50,441 nt of DNA from Terriglobales bacterium. Lineage in GTDB: Bacteria > Acidobacteriota > Terriglobia > Terriglobales > Acidobacteriaceae. Each line of letters starts with the position of its first letter. The first letter of the stretch is position 1. Where the stretch lies: NCBI GenBank assembly GCA_035457425.1, contig DATIBR010000009.1:1-50441 (forward strand). Direction: 5' to 3'. A program made the position numbers and the translations under genes. The notes under the pieces were generated by a model. The model was not told the origin of the DNA, searched no databases, and saw only the letters and a program-made list of their open reading frames with translations. This document shows positions 16,901 to 22,768 of this stretch, piece after piece.

Positions 16901-17893
16901 ATGTTTCAGGTTCCCCGGAAAGTCATGCTCGTCCTCTGCGCGCTGCTGCTTGGCGGCGTTGCCTCAGCGGTCCCGACTGTCACGATCAGCTCCCCGACCG
17001 CCGGAACCACCATCGGATCTCCCATCCAAGTCACCGCGAGCGCGAGTTCCTCGCTCACCGTCACGCTCATGCAGATCTATGTTGACGGCGCCAAGAAGTA
17101 CGAGGTCAAAGGCAAGAGCCTGAGCACGACGCTTAGCCTGGCGACCGGGGGGCACAAGCTCACCGTCCAGGCCTACGATTCCAGCGGCATCGGCAAGGCG
17201 ACTCTGAACTTTAGTATTGGAACCGCGCTCGCCAACCCGAGCACGAGCACTCTCGCCACTTTCAGTAACGTTGAAGAGATGACCGGCTGGTCGAGCTGCG
17301 ACTCCTGCGCCGGGCCCGGGGGCACCGGACCGTCCGCTCCCCACACCATGACTCAGAACGTCGCCAGCCCTTCCATGGACGGCAGATCCGCCCAGTTCTG
17401 GCTGGGCGGCGACACCAAGTACTCCGCCGCCCTGTGGTGGAAACAGCTTGGTCCGCGCGACTCCGCCACCAAGTTCACCTACGACCTTTACTTCTACCTC
17501 AAGAACCCCAGCGCCTCGCAGGCACTCGAGTTCGACGTGAACCAGACGCTCAACGGCAGCATGTACATCTTCGGCACGGAATGCAATCTCAAGGGGACGA
17601 AGACCTGGCGCGTCTTTGACAACTACGACAAGTGGATCAACACCGGCATCCCCTGCACCGTTCCGACCGCCTACGCGTGGCACCACCTGGTGTGGGAGTT
17701 CCAGCGGACGTCCGACGGCCGCATGCACTTCCTCTCCGTCACGCTCGACGGCAAGAAGTCTTACGTCGACCAGAAACACCGTCCGCGCCCAAAATCGGTG
17801 CGGGAGCTCAACGTCGCCTTCCAGCTCGACGGCAACAGCACCATGACGGATTACTCCGCGTGGCTGGATAAAGTAACATTGAAGATCTGGTAA
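16901..17893 (+). CDS. Exported protein with Ig-like domain and C-terminal beta-rich domain
   Basis: The 330-residue product has a signal peptide (KVMLVLCALLLGGVASA, cut before VPTVT). A bacterial Ig-like domain (about 22-105) carries VTISSPTAGTTIGSPIQV and HKLTVQAYDSSGIGKAT. A second region (about 115-330), rich in Trp and Tyr, resembles jelly-roll folds of carbohydrate-binding or lectin-like domains, though I see no catalytic signature. Four cysteines (SSCDSCAG, TECNLKG, GIPCTV) could pair. The ATG at 16901 has GGAGG 5 nt upstream; the GTG at 16889 overlaps that site and is rejected. It is a single-gene unit closed by the terminator at 17922. It is probably a surface or extracellular adhesin-like protein. 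Confidence 0.8.
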   Translation: MFQVPRKVMLVLCALLLGGVASAVPTVTISSPTAGTTIGSPIQVTASASSSLTVTLMQIYVDGAKKYEVKGKSLSTTLSLATGGHKLTVQAYDSSGIGKATLNFSIGTALANPSTSTLATFSNVEEMTGWSSCDSCAGPGGTGPSAPHTMTQNVASPSMDGRSAQFWLGGDTKYSAALWWKQLGPRDSATKFTYDLYFYLKNPSASQALEFDVNQTLNGSMYIFGTECNLKGTKTWRVFDNYDKWINTGIPCTVPTAYAWHHLVWEFQRTSDGRMHFLSVTLDGKKSYVDQKHRPRPKSVRELNVAFQLDGNSTMTDYSAWLDKVTLKIW

Positions 17894-17921
17894 GAAGACT
17901 CTCTCCCTTCGAACCAGAAAC

Positions 17922-17955
17922 GAAAGGCCCGGTCGCCACGGCGACCGGGCCTTTC
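17922..17955 (+). terminator. Strong intrinsic terminator, possibly bidirectional
   Basis: A 15-bp perfect stem (GAAAGGCCCGGTCGC / GCGACCGGGCCTTTC) with a 4-nt loop lies 29 nt after the stop of the Ig-like protein. A-rich and T-rich ends on the two arms let it work for both convergent genes. Confidence 0.85.
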
Positions 17956-17975
17956 AGCGTCTTAGCGAAGAGCTA

Positions 17976-17997
17976 GCGCGCTCGCCCTCGAGCGCGC
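17976..17997 (-). terminator. Hairpin downstream of the NifU-like gene
   Basis: GCGCGCTCG, loop CCCT, CGAGCGCGC: a 9-bp perfect stem 5 nt beyond the stop of the scaffold gene on the minus strand. No T-run follows, so a terminator role is likely only together with the neighbouring hairpin at 17922-17955. Confidence 0.5.
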
Positions 17998-18002
17998 GGA
18001 TC

Positions 18003-18359
18003 TCACTTCACCTGCTTCAGCACGTCCTGCAACGCATCCCACGCCAGGTGGCTGGCATGCTCGCTCGCCGGCGGCAGTCCGCCCACCGCCGCCACGATCT
18101 CCTCGCGCTTCACGGCGCGCGCCTCCGCCAGCGTTCGCCCGCTGACCAGCTCCGTCATCGCCGAACCGCACCCGATCGCCGCCACGCATCCCTTCACACG
18201 AAACTTCACGTCGACGAGCCGCCCACCTTCCACCCGCGCCGCCAAGGTCATCACGTCGCCGCAGGCCGGGTTTTCCACCCGCGCCGCTGCGGTCGGCTCG
18301 GCGACCTCGCCCACGTTCCGCGGACGCTCAAAGTGCTCGATCAGCTTGGCTGAGTACAT
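18003..18359 (-). CDS. IscU/NifU-like Fe-S cluster scaffold lacking the third cysteine
   Basis: The 118-residue protein has the IscU/NifU N-terminal fold: MYSAKLIEHFERPRNVG, then ENPACGDVM with C33 and D35, then KGCVAAIGCGSAMTELV with C64. Known family members use three cysteines. The third is normally in an H-C-S motif before LA-DA, but here the text is SEHASHLAWDAL, so position 102 is alanine. An extra cysteine (C58) lies near C64. It may carry clusters differently or act as a carrier rather than a full scaffold. I take the ATG at 18359 over the GTG at 18371 because the family usually starts MYS. No iscS partner is adjacent. It is divergent from the BtuF-like operon. Confidence 0.88.
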   Translation of the reverse strand: MYSAKLIEHFERPRNVGEVAEPTAAARVENPACGDVMTLAARVEGGRLVDVKFRVKGCVAAIGCGSAMTELVSGRTLAEARAVKREEIVAAVGGLPPASEHASHLAWDALQDVLKQVK

Positions 18360-18380
18360 CGTCGCTTGCACCAGGCTTGT

Positions 18381-18386
18381 TATCCT
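18381..18386 (+). promoter_or_regulatory. Putative -10 box for the leaderless BtuF-like gene
   Basis: TATCCT, then 7 nt, then ATG at 18394. No Shine-Dalgarno sequence lies between. Same spacing as the other leaderless candidates. Confidence 0.5.
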
Positions 18387-18393
18387 AACCTCT

Positions 18394-19224
18394 ATGCCGG
18401 CGGACTACAGCCCGCGCCGCGTCGTCTCGCTCCAGCCCAGCGCGACGGTCACGCTCGCCGATCTCGGCCTGCTCGACCGCCTCGTGGCCTGCACCAAGTA
18501 CTGCGCCGACGTTGTGCCCGAAGTCCGCAGTGGCCGCGCCGTGGTCGCCGACTCCTGGACCGCAAGCTCCGCCGAGATCCTCGCTGCCCGGCCCGACCTC
18601 GTCCTCGCTTCTGTTCCATACCAGGCCGAAGCCGTCGCCGAGATCCTGAAGTCCGGCGCGCGCTTCCTCGGCTTCGCTCCACGCACGCTCAGCGACATCT
18701 ACGGCGATATCGCCGCGCTCGCCGGCATCATGCACGCCGCAGAACGCGGCGCCGCAGTCATCGCCCGCATGCAGGCCGACATCACCGCCGTCGGCGTCCG
18801 CACCGCCGGTCTGCCGCGCCCGCGCGTGTATTGCGAGGAGTGGGGCAAGCCGCTCATCCACTCGCAGCCCTGGGTCGCGGAACTGGTCGAAGCGGCCGGC
18901 GGCGAGTTCCTCGGCCTCGCCGGCTCCCATACCGACGCCCTCGGCGTCGCCGCCTTGCAGCCCGCGGTCATCATCGCGGCCTGGTGCGGCGCCGGCGACC
19001 GCGTCCCACTGGACAAGATCATCCGCGAACGCGGCTGGCAGGACCTCCTCGCTGCCCGCGAGCACCGCGTCTACTGCATCTCTGACGAGCTGCTGAACAC
19101 GCCTGCCTCCACCCTGGTCGCCGGCCTGCACGCGCTCGCCGCCGCCATCCACCCCGGACTCTTCCCGATGCCCGCGTGCGGCCTGCGCCGCATCCAGTCC
19201 GCCGCCGAGGCTGTGGTTAAATGA
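18394..19224 (+). CDS. BtuF-like periplasmic-binding-fold protein without signal peptide
   Basis: The 276-residue protein has the cobalamin/siderophore-type binding fold: RRVVSLQPSATVTLADLGLLDRLVACTKYC, ARPDLVLASVPYQAEAV, and YCEEWGKPLIHSQPWVAELVEAAGG, close to BtuF family sequences. From the ATG at 18394 (MPADYSPRR) there is no signal peptide. An upstream TTG at 18346 would overlap the divergent scaffold gene and would not add a clean one. It may therefore be a cytosolic cobalamin-binding protein rather than an ABC transporter component; no permease or ATPase is nearby. It leads an operon with the GAF and Nudix genes. Confidence 0.85.
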   Translation: MPADYSPRRVVSLQPSATVTLADLGLLDRLVACTKYCADVVPEVRSGRAVVADSWTASSAEILAARPDLVLASVPYQAEAVAEILKSGARFLGFAPRTLSDIYGDIAALAGIMHAAERGAAVIARMQADITAVGVRTAGLPRPRVYCEEWGKPLIHSQPWVAELVEAAGGEFLGLAGSHTDALGVAALQPAVIIAAWCGAGDRVPLDKIIRERGWQDLLAAREHRVYCISDELLNTPASTLVAGLHALAAAIHPGLFPMPACGLRRIQSAAEAVVK

Positions 19225-19227
19225 CCG

Positions 19228-19719
19228 ATGATGCCTGCCGCGATTAAAGATCTCGTTCGCGAACTCGACCAGCTCGCGGCTGCCGCCGCTTCCGCCGAAG
19301 ACCTGATGACGCTGATCGTCGGCCGCCTCCAGGAACGCCTGCCGCACTATGACTGGGTCGGCTTCTACCTGGTCGAGACCGGCAAGCTGCCGGGCCAGGA
19401 AGACATGCTGGTCCTCGGCCCCTACGTCGGCGCTCCCACGCCCCACACCCGCATCCCGCTGAACCAGGGGATCTGCGGCGCCGCAGTCTCCACCGGCTCG
19501 ACCATCGTGGTCGACGACGTCCACTCGGACCCGCGCTACCTCGCTTGTTCTCTCGAGACCAAGTCGGAGATCGTGGTTCCCATCCGGGTGCGCGGCAAGA
19601 TCGTCGGCGAGCTCGATATCGACAGCCACACGCCCGCCGCCTTCCGCGAGGAGGACCGCAAGCTCTGCGAACACTGCGCTGCCCTCGTCGGCCGCTACCT
19701 CGAGCAGACCACCGCATGA
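19228..19719 (+). CDS. msrC: GAF-domain protein, probable free methionine-(R)-sulfoxide reductase
   Basis: The 163-residue protein is a single GAF domain that matches the fRMsr (YebR/MsrC) pattern: YDWVGFYLVE, then NQGICGAAVSTGSTIVVDDVHSDPRYLACSLETKSEIVVPI, then GELDIDSHTPAAFREEDR. In E. coli the reductase uses cysteines 84, 94 and 118. Here C83 (GICG) and C107 (LAC) fit the second and third. The enzyme reduces free Met-R-sulfoxide in the cytosol using thioredoxin. It begins 3 nt after the BtuF-like gene and overlaps mutT by 4 nt, so an oxidative-damage repair context is likely. The assignment is good by motif, not tested. Confidence 0.82.
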   Translation: MMPAAIKDLVRELDQLAAAAASAEDLMTLIVGRLQERLPHYDWVGFYLVETGKLPGQEDMLVLGPYVGAPTPHTRIPLNQGICGAAVSTGSTIVVDDVHSDPRYLACSLETKSEIVVPIRVRGKIVGELDIDSHTPAAFREEDRKLCEHCAALVGRYLEQTTA

Positions 19720-20108
19720 AGCAAGTGGCCGCCGCGCTCATCCTGCAGCAGGGCAAGCTGCTGATCTGCCAGCGCACCCGGCACCAGCCCATGCCGCTCA
19801 AGTGGGAGTTCCCGGGCGGCAAGATCGAGCAGGGCGAGCAGCCCATCGACGCGCTGCGCCGCGAGCTCGACGAGGAGCTCGGCATCGACGCCACCGTCGG
19901 CGACGAGCTGGTCCGCATCAAGCACACCTACCGCAATGGCGGCGCCGTCGAGTTGCGCTTCTTCTTGGTGACGGATTTCGTCGGCGAGGTGGAGAACCGC
20001 ATCTTCAAGGACGTACGCTGGGTCGTACCCGCGGAGCTCCCCGGCTATGACTTCCTCGAGGCCGACGTGTCGCTCGTCAACGACCTCGCCGCCGGTAAGC
20101 TGCTTTAA
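19716..20108 (+). CDS. mutT: MutT-type Nudix hydrolase (8-oxo-dGTP diphosphatase-like)
   Basis: The 130-residue protein has a canonical Nudix box, GGKIEQGEQPIDALRRELDEELGI, preceded by LKWEFPGGK, as in MutT. It removes oxidised nucleotides (8-oxo-dGTP to 8-oxo-dGMP) from the pool. DVRWVVPAELPGYDFLEADVSLV is a typical MutT C-terminus. The ATG at 19716 overlaps the stop of the GAF gene (ATGA). It converges on the Nramp-like gene with a 4-nt overlap of stops. Confidence 0.92.
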   Translation: MKQVAAALILQQGKLLICQRTRHQPMPLKWEFPGGKIEQGEQPIDALRRELDEELGIDATVGDELVRIKHTYRNGGAVELRFFLVTDFVGEVENRIFKDVRWVVPAELPGYDFLEADVSLVNDLAAGKLL

Positions 20109-21355
20109 GCCTCGAAACCCATGAACAGCAGCACGCCCGACAGCACGATCATGATCACGATCGTCGCCAGCGCGATCACGTTGTAGAAGCGCGAATTCAC
20201 GTGCTTCCCCATCAGGTATTCCTTGTTCACCAGCCGCAGCATGAAGATCAGCACGAACGGCAGCAGGATCCCGTTCAGCACCTGCGAGAGCACCGTGATC
20301 TTCAGCAGCGGGAAGTCGGGGATGAGGATCACGCCGGCGCCCGCCACGATCAGGAAGGTGTACAGCCAGTAGAAGGCGGGCGCCTCGCGGAACTTCTTGT
20401 CGATGCCCGACTCCAGCCCCAGGCCCTCGCACACCGTGTACGCCGTGGAGAGCGGCAGGATCGAGGCCGCGAACAGCGACGCGTTGAACAGACCGGCCGC
20501 GAACAGCAGGTACGCCCAGTCACCCGCCAGGGGCCGCAGGGCCTGCGCCGCGTCCGCCGCCGCCGCGATATGGAACTGCCCGTGCGTGAATAGCGTCGCC
20601 GCACACGCCACCATGATGAACCACGCCACGATGGGCGCAAAGATCGAGCCCACCAGCACGTCCGCCCACACCGCGCGATACTGCCGCACCGTCGTCCCCT
20701 TCTCGACCACCGACGCCTGCAGGTAGAACTGCATCCAGGGCGCGATGGTCGCGCCCACGATGCCGACGATGAAGTACACGTACTCGGAATTTTTCAGCGC
20801 CGTGGTCGGCGGCCGCACCGTCGCCTTCGCCGCCTCGATCCAGTTCGGCCCCGCGAGCACGCCCGCCACGATGTACGCGATGTAGAACAGCGACGCGACC
20901 AGGAAGACTTTTTCCACGGTCTTGTAGTCGCCCTTGACGACGATCAGCCACACCACCGCGGCGGCGATGGGCACGCTCCAGTACTTGGAGACATGGAACA
21001 GTTCCATGCTGCTCGCCACGCCCGCAAACTCCGCCACCACGTTGGCGAAGTTCGTGACCACCAGCGCCGCCATCATGAAGAAGGTGATGCGGAAGCCGAA
21101 CTCTTCGCGGATCAGGTCGGAGAGGCCCTTGCCTGTGACCGCGCCCATGCGCGCCGACATCTCCTGGATCACGACCAGCGCCACCGTCATGGGGATGACG
21201 GTCCACAGCAGGCTGTAGCCGAAGCGCGCGCCGGCGAACGAGTAGGTGTAGATCCCGCCCGCGTCGTTATCGACGTTGGCGGTGATGAACCCGGGACCGA
21301 CCACGGCCAGCAGGAAGAACAGCCGCGTGCGCCACAGCTTGAACGTTCTCCGCAT
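20105..21355 (-). CDS. Nramp-related divalent metal transporter (possible Mg-type, NRMT-like)
   Basis: The 416-residue protein has about 11 membrane helices and the Nramp fold, starting FFLLAVVGPGFITANVDNDAGG. Aligned to classical MntH, the helix-1 motif DPGN reads DAGG: the metal aspartate stays, the asparagine becomes glycine. The helix-6 motif MPH reads APW (GATIAPWMQFYLQ), so the transition-metal-selecting methionine is alanine. These are, as I recall, the substitutions of the Nramp-related Mg2+ transporters. Mn2+/Fe2+ import is thus less likely than Mg2+-like transport. Inner membrane. Its start is divergent from the selenoprotein gene across 223 nt. Confidence 0.88.
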   Translation of the reverse strand: MRRTFKLWRTRLFFLLAVVGPGFITANVDNDAGGIYTYSFAGARFGYSLLWTVIPMTVALVVIQEMSARMGAVTGKGLSDLIREEFGFRITFFMMAALVVTNFANVVAEFAGVASSMELFHVSKYWSVPIAAAVVWLIVVKGDYKTVEKVFLVASLFYIAYIVAGVLAGPNWIEAAKATVRPPTTALKNSEYVYFIVGIVGATIAPWMQFYLQASVVEKGTTVRQYRAVWADVLVGSIFAPIVAWFIMVACAATLFTHGQFHIAAAADAAQALRPLAGDWAYLLFAAGLFNASLFAASILPLSTAYTVCEGLGLESGIDKKFREAPAFYWLYTFLIVAGAGVILIPDFPLLKITVLSQVLNGILLPFVLIFMLRLVNKEYLMGKHVNSRFYNVIALATIVIMIVLSGVLLFMGFEA

Positions 21356-21578
21356 CGGCCTCGTCCATGGTCAGGATCTCCGCTTCGCCAGAATAAACGA
21401 GACCCTCCCATCCCGGACCGAGAAACTGCTGGAACGTGTTCCGTGGAGGAGCGTGCGTGCGCGCGAACCAGCATCGCGCCGCCACTCGCTGCTGGAGCCG
21501 GGAAACTGTTGTCTAGGCAGATTCCCCTGTTTCTTCGGTTATTGTCCGTGTTTCTTGGGTGTTTTATCGTCTCACCAG

Positions 21579-22070
21579 ATGGAGCTCACCAGCACCCTCA
21601 AGGTTGGCGATGCGGCACCGAACTTCTGTCTCGGAGCCGCCAATAGCGACGACGTCGTCTGCCTCAACAACACCCTCCGCAAAGGCCCCGTCCTCGTCGA
21701 ATTCCTGCGAGGCACCTGGTGACCCAACTGCGTCAAGCGCATGGCTCAGTTCGAGCCCTTCCAGGACCGGATCACCCAGGCAGGGTCGCTTCTCTACGTC
21801 GCCGCCGAGAAGCGCGGCGGCCTCTTCAAGCCGGAGAAGTTCCTGCTCGAGCATCCTGTCAGCTTCCCGTTCCTGCTCGACGAAGACCGCAAAGTCACCA
21901 AGGAGTACGGCGTCTACCACCGCCTCGGGTTCGACGCCATCCACATCGCGCGTCCTTCGTCGTTCGTCATCGACACCAGCGGCATCATCCGCTTCCTGCA
22001 TATGGGCGCATCACAAACGGACCGCGCGCCGGTCGAGCAGGTGCTCGCAGCGCTCGCAAACGCGAAATGA
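21579..22070 (+). CDS. Redoxin (AhpC/TSA-like) with in-frame TGA, probable selenoprotein
   Basis: One continuous frame of 164 codons runs from ATG 21579 to TGA 22068-22070 if the TGA at 21720-21722 (codon 48) is read through. The first part reads LKVGDAAPNFCLGAAN and ends VLVEFLRGTW. The TGA is followed by PNCVKRMAQFEPF, and the fold continues to FPFLLDEDRKVTKEYGV and ARPSSFVIDTSGIIRF. Homologous peroxiredoxin-like proteins carry a cysteine exactly here (GTWCPxC), so the TGA sits on the active-site residue, giving a UxxC motif. A hairpin just after it (21726-21751) fits a bacterial SECIS. Conservation of the fold after the TGA argues against a pseudogene. The protein would be 163 residues, a cytosolic thiol/selenol oxidoreductase. 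sel genes are not in the window. No strong Shine-Dalgarno is visible. Confidence 0.85.
21726..21751 (+). promoter_or_regulatory. Candidate bacterial SECIS hairpin
   Basis: It starts 4 nt after the in-frame TGA. AACTG (21726-21730) pairs with CAGTT (21747-21751). After a 5-nt bulge, AGC (21736-21738) pairs with GCT (21744-21746), closing a GCATG loop. The loop begins 17 nt after the TGA, within the distance usual for SelB-binding bacterial SECIS elements. The structure was folded by eye. Confidence 0.5.
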
Positions 22071-22083
22071 GTTTGGAGGACCA

Positions 22084-22716
22084 ATGACAAAGAAACTAGC
22101 AGTCACCCTTGGGCTGGTCGTGCTCCTGGCGGCCTCCGCCGCCGCGCAGGAACAGCTCGCGCTGCCGGCGGGCACCGGCGTGAAGATGAAGCTGGAGACG
22201 GCCATCTCTACGTCGAAGTCGAAGGCCGGCGACACCTTCTCCGGTCGCGTCACCGAACCTGTGGTGCAGGGCGAGACCACCGTCATCCCGGTCGGCTCGA
22301 CCATCCAGGGACACATCGTGCGCGTCACCGAGAACCGCCGCATCAAAGGGACGCCCACCATCGAGATCAATCCCGACGTCATCACCATGCCGACGGGCGA
22401 GAAGTTCACGCTCAACGCGGTGGTGGTCGACACCAACATCGACGGCACCAAGGTCAACGAGGAAGGCGCCATCAAGGGACCCGGCCACGACAAGCGTGAC
22501 CTGCTGGTCGCCGGCGCCGGCGTAGGCGCGGGTGTCGGCATCGGCGCGGCCGCGGGCGGCGGCAAGGGCGCCCTGGTCGGCGCCATCATCGGGGGCGGCG
22601 CGGCGGCGGCCCACTGGCTCTGGCGCAAGCGCTCCGCGGAACTCCCCGCCGGCTCCGAGATCACCATGGAGCTCAGCCGGCCCATGCAGCTCAACAACAG
22701 CTCCGCCGGAAAATGA
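22084..22716 (+). CDS. Exported glycine-zipper protein of unknown function
   Basis: The 210-residue product has a signal peptide (LAVTLGLVVLLAASAAAQ). A beta-rich middle follows (GVKMKLETAISTSKSKAGDTFSGRVTEPVV, then VIPVGSTIQGHIVRVTENRR), resembling the TrbI/VirB10-like beta domain by its pattern of short strands. Near residues 140-175 a glycine-zipper or transmembrane-like stretch (GVGAGVGIGAAAGGGKGALVG) may insert in or lie along a membrane. It ends with the strand ITMELSRPMQL. GGAGGA lies 3 nt before the ATG. Function unknown. It follows the selenoprotein gene by 13 nt and is closed by the terminator at 22734. Confidence 0.8.
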   Translation: MTKKLAVTLGLVVLLAASAAAQEQLALPAGTGVKMKLETAISTSKSKAGDTFSGRVTEPVVQGETTVIPVGSTIQGHIVRVTENRRIKGTPTIEINPDVITMPTGEKFTLNAVVVDTNIDGTKVNEEGAIKGPGHDKRDLLVAGAGVGAGVGIGAAAGGGKGALVGAIIGGGAAAAHWLWRKRSAELPAGSEITMELSRPMQLNNSSAGK

Positions 22717-22733
22717 CTCTTCTGTAGTGCCAG

Positions 22734-22763
22734 GGCGGGCGACCTCGCCCGCCTTTCTTTTTT
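22734..22763 (+). terminator. Intrinsic terminator
   Basis: GGCGGGCG, loop ACCT, CGCCCGCC, then TTTCTTTTTT. It lies 17 nt after the glycine-zipper gene and ends the selenoprotein transcript; the convergent GH57 gene stops 6 nt later. Confidence 0.92.
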
Positions 22764-22768
22764 GCTGG

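Noticed and set aside
18346-18393. TTG at 18346 as start of the BtuF-like gene
   Set aside because: It overlaps the divergent scaffold gene, adds no convincing signal peptide and lies before the probable promoter.
21579-22070. Redoxin as a pseudogene broken by a stop codon
   Set aside because: The only stop falls on the catalytic cysteine codon, the downstream sequence is fully conserved in fold, and a hairpin follows. Decay would not choose this site. Kept as a probable selenoprotein.
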